Positions 47,608-55,514 of a stretch of 64,000 bases of DNA are shown piece after piece (the first letter of the stretch is position 1; the number at the start of each line of letters is the position of its first letter). Both the position numbers and the translations under genes were made by a program. The notes under the pieces were generated by a model. The model made no database searches. It worked only from the letters and a program-made list of their open reading frames with translations, and had not been told where the DNA came from. The stretch comes from Bacteroidales bacterium (GTDB lineage Bacteria; Bacteroidota; Bacteroidia; Bacteroidales; JAADJA01), in NCBI GenBank assembly GCA_021740645.1, contig JAIOZL010000012.1, positions 33,676 to 97,675 on the forward strand. The letters run 5' to 3'.

Positions 47608-49761
47608 TTATTCTCCGATTAATGGCTTGGCAGAATTTAATGCTGCACTGGTTTCAAGATATTTCCCCTCGTAAGGAATAGTATAAAACAAAGGTGAATT
47701 TAAAGCCGGGAAATTGCCTTTTAATACATTATTCGGTCTTTCCCCTTCAAATCCAAGGAAAGAATATTTTCCATAATGCGGCAATAGCCTGGCTAAACCC
47801 GGAACAGCCTCCTTTACATTTGTACCTACAAAACCTATGGTAAAAGCATTGTTCTCAGGGTTTGGAATAGAATACACAAGGGAGCCTGCTGACAGGAGCT
47901 GACGAACGAGTTCAAATTGCCCGGCATCAAAAGCTGGCCTGTATTCTTTTTCCATATCAAACAGGCCCGCAAATTTATTTTCAAAACCAATTATCCATAT
48001 TGATTTCAGATCAGGTAGGGTTTCAATTTCATTATCAAAAATAACTTTGAGGAATTTTCCTTCTGCTTCTTTTGCCTGACTCCATGTTTCGGCCAGGGTT
48101 TTGTATTCTTCCAGCAAAGGGCTATTTCCGGGGAGAACGATCATCCCATCTGATTCGCCAAAGATCTGAGATAGGCATGGAGGTACTTCTGATTTATCCA
48201 ACCGACGGAAAACATCAAACTGAGGATCGACTTCAATTTTAACTGGTTCGGAAGGGAACATGAATGAATATTTATTGCTTCTTTTATCAGAAGTAACCTT
48301 TACTAACTCTATCTTATCTTTCAAATAAATGGCTACCGGAACATCCATGATAAAAACATCATCCTTCTGATTTTGTGACAAAGTAAAGACCACATTAAAA
48401 CCCTCATCAAGTATTTGAGTCGACACATTCGATAATTGAAATGAGGGAGCACCTTTGCGGGTTAGCCACTGATCAAAAACTGGTTTCAGGTCAGTTTTTG
48501 AAAAGGACTGAAAAGATTCCAGGATATTATCAAAGGTTGAAATCTTATAAATATTATTCTGGTAGAAGCCCTGATAAGCTTTTATATAGTTTTCATCACC
48601 CACCATTTTCCTAAGCATGTGATTAAACATCAAACATTTCCCATAGCCTATGGCCTCCTCTGCGGAATTGTTTCTCGACCGAAACTCAATTACCGGAAAA
48701 TCATTTTCAGGATTTACGTAATCGGTGAACTTTTGCAAGGTGTTTCGTCGGTAGTCAGCACCCTGTCCGGCTTGTTCTTTCAATAAATGATCAGCCATGT
48801 AAGCCGTTAATCCTTCGCACCAGTTGCCTTTTTCAAAATCAACGTATACAGAATTCCCCCACCAGTTATGCAGTAATTCATGGGGATAAGAAGTAGTTAA
48901 AATCCAGGGAAAACGAATAATTTTTTCACCAAGCAGGGTAAAAGAAGGCATACCATAACCCGTTTCCCAGAAATTTTCAACCAGGGCAAATTTTTGATAT
49001 GGATAGGGCCCTACCAGGTCAACATACATTTTCAAATATCCCGAGGTCGCATCAATATAACGATTTGCCAGTTCCTCATCCGGGGTTCTTAAGAACGCCT
49101 GCACAAGAACATTGCCCGCCATTTTTTCATATTCAGTCCAGCCAGCGGAAATAAGGTAAACCTCTTCTGTAGGATTATCACATATATATTCTACTTTTCT
49201 TCTTTCTCCGGTTACTCTATTTGTAATCCGCTCTCCCTGTGAAACCACATTCCAATCATTCCGCAGATTAACTGAAAGGGTATATGTTAACAAGGGTAAA
49301 TCAAATGAGGGAACCCAATAGGTGGAACCTGCCAGATAAACGCCTTTATCAGTTATGATACCATTTGTTTCGCTAAAGCCTCTCGCATATTCATCAGCAC
49401 CTGTTGAAATTTCTTCTGTAATGGCTCCTGAATACTTAATCGGGACTGTTATATCACCTTGTTTTATCAGGTTAAGTTCAATTTTATAACTGTTGTAAAT
49501 TGCCCCCTCATTATTTTGAATTATTTTACTCACCTGTATTGATCCATCAAGGGACTCGGGTTGCAGGTTTTTGTTTAAAGTAAACATTAAAAGGCTTTTC
49601 CCATTAATGATCGCTCCGGGAAAAGTTATAGAATCAATAACATCAATGGATTTATTATCAATACTCAGATCAACATCCAGATTATGATGAATCGTCTGGG
49701 CAGTAAGCATTACCGTAAATGACAGGCAAATGAGGATAAGTAGAAATTTGAGATTTTGCAT
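47608..49761 (-). CDS. Secreted M1-family aminopeptidase
   Basis: This 717-residue protein has a signal peptide (FLLILICLSFTVMLTAQ). An N-terminal beta domain precedes the gluzincin site HELLHNWWGN (His294, Glu295, His298), and the third zinc ligand lies in WCEGLTAYMADHL about 20 residues later. The exopeptidase motif GYGMPSF (in the place of GAMEN) lies before it. The C-terminal third is unlike classic M1 domains and resembles other Bacteroidota M1 proteins. The minus-strand -7 element TACTTTTG is at 49797-49804. Substrate and role are likely peptide use outside the cytoplasm. Confidence 0.87.
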   Translation of the reverse strand: MQNLKFLLILICLSFTVMLTAQTIHHNLDVDLSIDNKSIDVIDSITFPGAIINGKSLLMFTLNKNLQPESLDGSIQVSKIIQNNEGAIYNSYKIELNLIKQGDITVPIKYSGAITEEISTGADEYARGFSETNGIITDKGVYLAGSTYWVPSFDLPLLTYTLSVNLRNDWNVVSQGERITNRVTGERRKVEYICDNPTEEVYLISAGWTEYEKMAGNVLVQAFLRTPDEELANRYIDATSGYLKMYVDLVGPYPYQKFALVENFWETGYGMPSFTLLGEKIIRFPWILTTSYPHELLHNWWGNSVYVDFEKGNWCEGLTAYMADHLLKEQAGQGADYRRNTLQKFTDYVNPENDFPVIEFRSRNNSAEEAIGYGKCLMFNHMLRKMVGDENYIKAYQGFYQNNIYKISTFDNILESFQSFSKTDLKPVFDQWLTRKGAPSFQLSNVSTQILDEGFNVVFTLSQNQKDDVFIMDVPVAIYLKDKIELVKVTSDKRSNKYSFMFPSEPVKIEVDPQFDVFRRLDKSEVPPCLSQIFGESDGMIVLPGNSPLLEEYKTLAETWSQAKEAEGKFLKVIFDNEIETLPDLKSIWIIGFENKFAGLFDMEKEYRPAFDAGQFELVRQLLSAGSLVYSIPNPENNAFTIGFVGTNVKEAVPGLARLLPHYGKYSFLGFEGERPNNVLKGNFPALNSPLFYTIPYEGKYLETSAALNSAKPLIGE

Positions 49762-49971
49762 GATCGTATAAATTGCTGGATAATTATATGTTTCAGCAAA
49801 AGTAAATAAAAGCGGGAAAGTCTTATGGTTTACGTAAACCTAAATATTGTTTATTGAGATAACAGGCAAATGAGGCCATCGGAAAGTCAATTAAAAAAGC
49901 AAAACAACCTAAAATTGAAAGTTTTAATTCTAAATTTCATTTATCTATTTTAGAATAAAACACATTTTGTA

Positions 49972-50941
49972 CTAGTCCGGCACCTGATTGATAGCACCAA
50001 AATTAGATTCCCAGTGCTCGTTTTTATCCTCATTATCCACCTGACCATCCATATTATAATCCCCAGGCAAGTAGCCGTTATTCCCTGATTCAATATTCCA
50101 GACAGAAGATTTATCATCTAATGCCACCTGGCCATCTCCATTACCATCGCCACTTACTTAACCCCAAACATTATTTTTGAGTTCCTTATGACCATTTGCT
50201 CCCCCAAAAATCTGGTCAGGGCCAATGGTATAATTATAAGAACAGCTGCAATCACCTATAGTATCCAATGGATAAGATGAAATAACACCCGGGTGGTTTC
50301 TTTGAAAAACAACCAGATAAAGTTCATTATTGAATGACTCACTAAAAGAAATATTACTCACCCCATCCAAATCCACAATTTTCCCATCATTTAACAGAAA
50401 TGCGACCTGGTTTTCCTTAATTGTGGCAGACGTAGCATTTGCCGGGGTTGTGGCGCCTCTCGCTTGCAAAAGCAACCAATCCACAATATTCGAATTGGGT
50501 ATAGCAGGTACTGATTCGTTACCATCGTAAAACTATTCAGCATTTGAATTCGTTCCAAATGGCTGTGTAAGAGGCAATAATCCAGCGTCATTTAAATCCG
50601 TTGACATAAGCCCTGTATTTAAATTATAAGGGCCTTCAATGTAAAGTTGTATTCCCTGTGTGCATAAGGGGTATAATTGCCACGTGACGCCATCGTCTAT
50701 TTTCATCTTTAACCCTTAAGTACAAAAGATGGGTTCCACCACCAAATAAGGAAATATCTGCAAAAAAGTCCTCCATTAGCACAGTATCAGGAGTGTTCAG
50801 GACTTAGGTTCCGTTTCCAAATCCGGGATCCGTATCGAAATAATACTCCATGGCAATAATATCAGGCAATTGTGCAAAGGCCAATCCTAATGGCCACAGG
50901 AGTGTTATAACCAGAATATACCTTAATACTTGTGGCATCAT
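49972..50941 (-). pseudogene. Degenerate secreted protein with DPGFGNGT module, EGPYN module and dockerin-like end
   Basis: Read on the minus strand from the ATG at 50941, the product begins with a signal peptide (VLRYILVITLLWPLGLAFAQ) and MEYYFDTDPGFGNGT, then is hit by a TAA at 50806-50804. It continues as EDFFADISLFGGGTHLLYLR until a frameshift near 50710-50725. It goes on in the next frame as IQLYIEGPYNLNTGLMSTDL, is stopped by a TAG at 50535-50533, continues GNESVPAIPNSNIVDWLLLQ, is stopped by a TAA at 50160-50158, and ends with the calcium-loop pieces GDGNGDGQVALDDK and DYNMDGQVDNEDK. The order matches the intact CapA-like and FISUMP proteins of this window. At least four lesions are visible, so it is dead. 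Confidence 0.8.
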
Positions 50942-50973
50942 ACCTTTATTTATGTCCAATAAGTCTGCTGTCT

Positions 50974-51296
50974 TTAACAGAAAACAGGTAAAGTAGTTCC
51001 TGTTACAAGCCCGACAGTGGCCTTATAAATTGCTGGAATGGCAGGAATCCCCGATAAAACATACGGATAACCAGTATCAAAACTGAACACCCCACAATCG
51101 CCACCATTTACACCTGCACCTATGGCAGAAGAACCGGGAGCAAGGAAGTAACCATTATCAATTAGCTTGGCATGATCTTCAAAAACAGTTCTCATGTCCA
51201 CATGTTGCTGATTATACAGATCAGGATCTGCAGGATACTGTGCAGCATCACACAGGCCATACAGCAAGGGCAATAGACTTGATTTTCTGCAAATAT
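50974..51296 (-). pseudogene. C-terminal remnant of a beta-helix type secreted protein
   Basis: A minus-strand stretch reads HVDMRTVFEDHAKLIDNGYF, SSAIGAGVNGGDCGVFSFD, YPYVLSGIPAIPAIYKATVG and ends at TAA (50976-50974). The phrase 'SSAIGAGVNGGDCGVF...YPYVLSGIPAIP' is the typical C-terminal end of parallel beta-helix proteins of Bacteroidota that precede genes of the DPGFGNGT kind. No start or export signal is present and the upstream part is missing, so this is a truncated end of a gene, next to and on the same strand as the pseudogene at 49972-50941. The two were probably neighbours in an operon. Confidence 0.6.
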
Positions 51297-51457
51297 TGTG
51301 ATCAGGGCGCTCTTTTCACTCTGTTCAATTTATTCCTGATCAATACATGCAACGATATCATGATAAATAGTATCTTTATTTTACGAATATTCCAATTAAT
51401 AAGACAAGTCTCATAAATACCTATATGCTGTTTCAAATAGATAAAAAAGAGCGAAAA

Positions 51458-54400
51458 ATGAAAGTAAGATTATTAGCATTAATAGGTATTCTATGCTTTT
51501 CAAATTTAAGTACTGAAACCCTTTCGCAGGAAACGCTTATCACTGGCTCACAAAAACAAGTTGTCATTGAAAACTTTGATAGCGGTATTATCAACCTCAA
51601 CTCATACCTAACTCAGGATCAGGAGCCGGATTATTGGGAATTAAATTCAAGCATCACCTATGAAAATTCACCATTTTCTTTGAAATTGTATGGAAACACC
51701 TGGAAGACTCAAAATATTTCACCCCTACTTATTAACACGGGTGATGTATGGCAGGTGTCTGCTTATATTTCTTCTCAGGCCGAAATTCAGGGAATTGGAT
51801 TTATGGACAATTTAAATGTGTTATTTTATTCATTTGCTGGCTCACAAGAAGTAAATATAAATGAGTGGGAACCTGTTTACCAGGGAAGTTTCCCCCAAGG
51901 TCAATGGAATGATTATCAACTTCCAATTGCTGATGATTGGATGGCTTTTTTTGATTACCTCCCTGAGATCACTGACATTATTTATGTTAATGACAAAGAT
52001 GCCTCTTCACAGGGTGTAATTTATTTTGATAATATTGTCGATATTACCAGTGACCTGCCCCATATTCCTGAAGCATCAATTAATTACACAATAGGGAAAG
52101 ATTACAAGGATTCAGGGGGGAGTAAAATGGTTGATGTTCAGTTTTACAGCGTGGTAATTGATCCAGACAGTGATGAGCACACCTATTTATGGAACTTTGG
52201 CGATGACTCCACCAGTACAGAAGAAAATCCGACGCATACATTTTTAATCACCGATAATCATCCTTACAGGGTTTTGCTTCAGGTGGTTGATTCTACAAAT
52301 CGCTGGGGACAAGCAAGCTGTAGTGTTGATTTGGATCCCGGGAATACATCCTTCCCAATTACATTGAACTTTGTGGGTGATATTATGCTGGCACGCAAAT
52401 ATGAATATCCCGGCGGAATAATACCCACTCAAGGTGTGGAAGCTATTTTTGAACCTACCCTACCTATTCTTGGGAATGCTGCAGATATTACCATTGCTAA
52501 CCTGGAGTGCCCGTTGACAACCCATTGGGAAAATCACCCTACTAAATCCATCTATTTTAAAGGCTCGCCCGGGAATGTGGATGGTTTGACCTATGCCGGA
52601 ATCGACATCGTTACATTAGCCAACAATCACATTCTGGATTATCTGTACCCCGGATTAGCGGAAACACGAATGGTTTTAGACGAACACAACATACAATATA
52701 TGGGCGCCGGTAAAACTTCATATGAAGCTTATCTACCCACTTTTTATTCAAAATCAGGAGTGAATTTTGCCTTTCTTTCGGCAAGTGACAAAACAGGACA
52801 GTACAATAATTACCAGCCATACCTTAATGCAGGTTATAACAAACCCGGCTTTGCTAACCTCAAACCATATTATATTAAAAAGCAAATTGAAGAAGTATCG
52901 GAGGTGGCAGATTTTATCGTACTGGAATGGCATACAGGGATTGAATATTCATTCGATCCGAATGATAATCCCGACAAAGTTCAAGCATGGCTGGAAGAGA
53001 GTAATGAAGAGGAAAACTACTATCCTTTAGCTTTTGCCCCTGGCCAGAAGGACAGGGAAACGTCGCATTATGCTATCGATCAGGGCGCAGACCTGGTTAT
53101 TTGCCATCACCCTCACATTATGCAAGGCGTTGAACTTTATAGTGGTAAGCTCATAGCACATTCGTTGGGAGACTTTGTGTTTGATCTGGATTACCCGGAA
53201 ACTTATCCCACATTCATCCTGAATTCGAAGGTTAACGAAATGGGGTTTTACGAGTTTACAATTACACCCGTATACATCGATGATTATATCCCACAAAGGG
53301 CAAGAGGAGATTTGGGCCTACATATATTGGAAGATCTTGCGCAGCGCTCAAGGAATTTGGATACCTACTTGAAAATTGACAAGGATAGTGTTACTGCTAA
53401 GGTTATTATGGATACGACATCAATGTCTAAAATCCTGACAGAGCATATTGCTGATCTCCCAATGGATGACCCGGACAATTTTTGGGTAAGCCCTCCCCAT
53501 CAGCTTAAACAATCCGGAAGTATTTCAACTGTCAACAGCGTGGAACCAGCTGGTTTATATGAATTCCGACTGGGCAGGGAATTTATCTGGTTTGGGAATA
53601 TGGAGGATGAGGGCGCCACAATGTGGGATTTAAACAGTTCAAGCGAAAGCTATTGCGATACTGTTGCGTATCAAAGTGTACGCTCCATCCAGCACATCCG
53701 TACATCCGGTAATTCGTCGAATATAGTTACAAACTTTGAAGAGAAATTCATTCTTCCTTCCGATACTCTCAAGTACTCATTGTGCGGCTTTATAAAAACC
53801 CGAAACGGGGCAAACGTAACTATACAAATAAGATATTTTGAGAGTAGGAGTGCATTTGTAGCTCTGGATACAGAAAATATAGGAACACAAATAAACGGTA
53901 ACACTCCCTGGACTTTTTACCATACGGAGCTTTCCGTTCCAATAGGTACGAGGTTTTTCGATATTCGTGCTTATAGTGGTGTTCCGGATGCTGATACTGC
54001 TTTTTCATGGTTTGACGATATAAGTGTAATTTGTTGGGATGAATGGGCGGATTATAATATTTCTCAATCCATACCTACACCTAATGATTATTATTTCCTC
54101 CAGGTTAAATCGTCTTATAGTTCTGAAAATATAGTAGTAAATTATTCTGAAACGGGTTATGGAGATGATCATTTTTTTAATGCTGATATAAAAGTATTGC
54201 TTGAAGGCCCATACAATGGGACGACAATGAATACGGATTTAACAAATAAGCCTGAACTCATCACTGAATTCCCGTTGGCCCAACCATACTATCAGGCCCC
54301 ATGGTATTATAATGGTAATGAGGCAGTAACCACAATCCCAAATAATGATATTGTCGACTGGGTATTAATCGAATTCAGGGACGCACCCAATGCAGCTAGT

Positions 54401-54862
54401 GCTTTAGAGAGTACTATCTTTGATCAACAGGCTTGTTTCCTTTTAAAAGATGGAACTTTAGCCGGCTTAGACGGGTATTCTCCAATTCAATTCAGCGGCC
54501 CAATCTCTGAGCAATTATTTGTAGTTGTAAGGCATCGGAATCATATTGATATCATATCATCGAATTCACTAACTGAAGATAATGGAATATATACTTATGA
54601 TTTTACACTTTCCATTGATCAGGCTTATGGCGGAGTAGTTGGATATAAATCCATTGCACCTGGGATTTTTGGGATGGCTGGGGGAGATAGTAATGCCAAT
54701 GGCACAATTAACGATGGAGATAAAACAATTTGGGAAACAAGCAGCGGGAATGCGGGTTATTTAGCGGAAGATATAAACTTGGACGGCCAGGTTAACAACT
54801 CTGACAAAGATGACATTTGGATTTTGAATAAAAATACTTTTACTTCACTAGTGCCTGAGTAA
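51458..54862 (+). CDS. Secreted CapA-type metallophosphatase with PKD domain and dockerin-like tail
   Basis: This protein has 1134 residues from the ATG at 51458 (the frame from 51425 adds a poor N-terminus). After a signal peptide (LLALIGILCFSNLSTETLSQ) comes a jelly-roll segment (residues 30-205), then a PKD domain (YLWNFGDDSTSTEENPTHTF). The CapA/PgsA metallophosphatase domain follows (FVGDIMLARKYE, IANLECPLTT, TLANNHILDYL, HHPHIMQGVELYSGKLI). A second jelly roll precedes a 225-residue C-terminal module starting IKVLLEGPYNG. The tail ends with two calcium-loop motifs (GDSNANGTINDGDK and DINLDGQVNNSDK). CapA domains usually belong to poly-gamma-glutamate systems, but no capB or capC is here. 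Confidence 0.85.
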   Translation: MKVRLLALIGILCFSNLSTETLSQETLITGSQKQVVIENFDSGIINLNSYLTQDQEPDYWELNSSITYENSPFSLKLYGNTWKTQNISPLLINTGDVWQVSAYISSQAEIQGIGFMDNLNVLFYSFAGSQEVNINEWEPVYQGSFPQGQWNDYQLPIADDWMAFFDYLPEITDIIYVNDKDASSQGVIYFDNIVDITSDLPHIPEASINYTIGKDYKDSGGSKMVDVQFYSVVIDPDSDEHTYLWNFGDDSTSTEENPTHTFLITDNHPYRVLLQVVDSTNRWGQASCSVDLDPGNTSFPITLNFVGDIMLARKYEYPGGIIPTQGVEAIFEPTLPILGNAADITIANLECPLTTHWENHPTKSIYFKGSPGNVDGLTYAGIDIVTLANNHILDYLYPGLAETRMVLDEHNIQYMGAGKTSYEAYLPTFYSKSGVNFAFLSASDKTGQYNNYQPYLNAGYNKPGFANLKPYYIKKQIEEVSEVADFIVLEWHTGIEYSFDPNDNPDKVQAWLEESNEEENYYPLAFAPGQKDRETSHYAIDQGADLVICHHPHIMQGVELYSGKLIAHSLGDFVFDLDYPETYPTFILNSKVNEMGFYEFTITPVYIDDYIPQRARGDLGLHILEDLAQRSRNLDTYLKIDKDSVTAKVIMDTTSMSKILTEHIADLPMDDPDNFWVSPPHQLKQSGSISTVNSVEPAGLYEFRLGREFIWFGNMEDEGATMWDLNSSSESYCDTVAYQSVRSIQHIRTSGNSSNIVTNFEEKFILPSDTLKYSLCGFIKTRNGANVTIQIRYFESRSAFVALDTENIGTQINGNTPWTFYHTELSVPIGTRFFDIRAYSGVPDADTAFSWFDDISVICWDEWADYNISQSIPTPNDYYFLQVKSSYSSENIVVNYSETGYGDDHFFNADIKVLLEGPYNGTTMNTDLTNKPELITEFPLAQPYYQAPWYYNGNEAVTTIPNNDIVDWVLIEFRDAPNAASALESTIFDQQACFLLKDGTLAGLDGYSPIQFSGPISEQLFVVVRHRNHIDIISSNSLTEDNGIYTYDFTLSIDQAYGGVVGYKSIAPGIFGMAGGDSNANGTINDGDKTIWETSSGNAGYLAEDINLDGQVNNSDKDDIWILNKNTFTSLVPE

Positions 54863-54962
54863 AATAGCAGATCAGAAGATATAATTATAATGAATTTAGT
54901 TCGAATCTTATTTGCCCATTTTTTTGAGCCCAGAACCAACAAATGAAAAACGCCGGAAATTC

Positions 54963-55127
54963 TTATTTCCAGGTTTTACATTTTTTAGGGGATTTATATT
55001 TCTTTTGGGAAACTTTAAATTGGTCTTTTTCCTTGCTATGATCTACGTGAATATTGTTGTCCTTATAAACCTTGCATGATGTAGCCAGGAACACAAGTAA
55101 CGATAGTAAAAGAATAAGCTTTTTCAT
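54963..55127 (-). CDS. Small lipoprotein, 54 residues
   Basis: A minus-strand gene starts at the ATG at 55127 and ends at TAA (54965-54963). The product has a hydrophobic signal, a lipobox LATSC with Cys18, and a short basic and polar tail (KVYKDNNIHVDHSKEKDQFK, then VSQKKYKSPKKCKTWK). The coding character is good and the length is that of many small Bacteroidota lipoproteins. The family is not recognised. It lies in the gap between the CapA-like and repeat-containing genes. Confidence 0.65.
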   Translation of the reverse strand: MKKLILLLSLLVFLATSCKVYKDNNIHVDHSKEKDQFKVSQKKYKSPKKCKTWK

Positions 55128-55209
55128 TTATTTAAATTTTTTTCTTAATCCGAAAATGAAACCTTAAAAAATGCAATCATTCCCTTCAGCAAATATATAA
55201 TAAAATATA

Positions 55210-55345
55210 TTACACACATTTTCTCCAAATTAAAATGAGTATCCAGGCAACCAGGTCTTTGTGAAACCAGATGGAATAGCCATTTGGAGCAATCACACTA
55301 TCCGTTTCTCTCAATTTAAAACCGATATCAAGTGGCCTTGACTAA
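55210..55345. other. Possible degenerate coding remnant in a 387-base gap
   Basis: The gap between the small lipoprotein and the gene at 55515 holds no complete gene. A stretch around 55237-55341 is open on both strands. The minus-strand reading includes LDIGFKLRETDSVIAPNGYS and ends at a stop after about 40 codons. The pattern of FKLRE..DSVIAPNGYSIWF recalls lamin-tail-type secreted domains, but the resemblance is only by eye. It may be a relic of a lost gene. The rest of the gap is AT-rich, with the promoter of the next gene at its end. Confidence 0.3.
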
Positions 55346-55450
55346 CGGAACAGTTGGGCGAGGTAAACATATTTATTAAAAAATCAATGCAAGTAGGAAA
55401 GAATAATTTATTGTAATAATTCTTCTTGTTTTTTGCTCTAATTACAACAC

Positions 55451-55481
55451 TTGATTTTTCTTATCTCATTTCGTATATTTG
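55451..55481 (+). promoter_or_regulatory. Predicted promoter of the repeat-containing secreted protein
   Basis: TTG at 55451-55453 and TATATTTG at 55474-55481 are 20 bases apart. The in-frame TTG start at 55479 lies inside the -7 element, so translation must begin at the ATG at 55515. Confidence 0.65.
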
Positions 55482-55514
55482 AAACCTAAAATCTTTTTCC
55501 AAAAAAACTATCCT

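Noticed and set aside
49972..50941. The stops in the EGPYN pseudogene as recoding events
   Set aside because: They are TAA and TAG rather than UGA, there is also a frameshift, and the positions correspond to different residue types in the intact relatives, so decay explains them.
54680..54850. True cellulosome dockerin in the CapA-like protein
   Set aside because: The calcium loops are dockerin-like, but no cohesin, scaffoldin or enzyme cluster is in the window, so a cellulosome is not supported.
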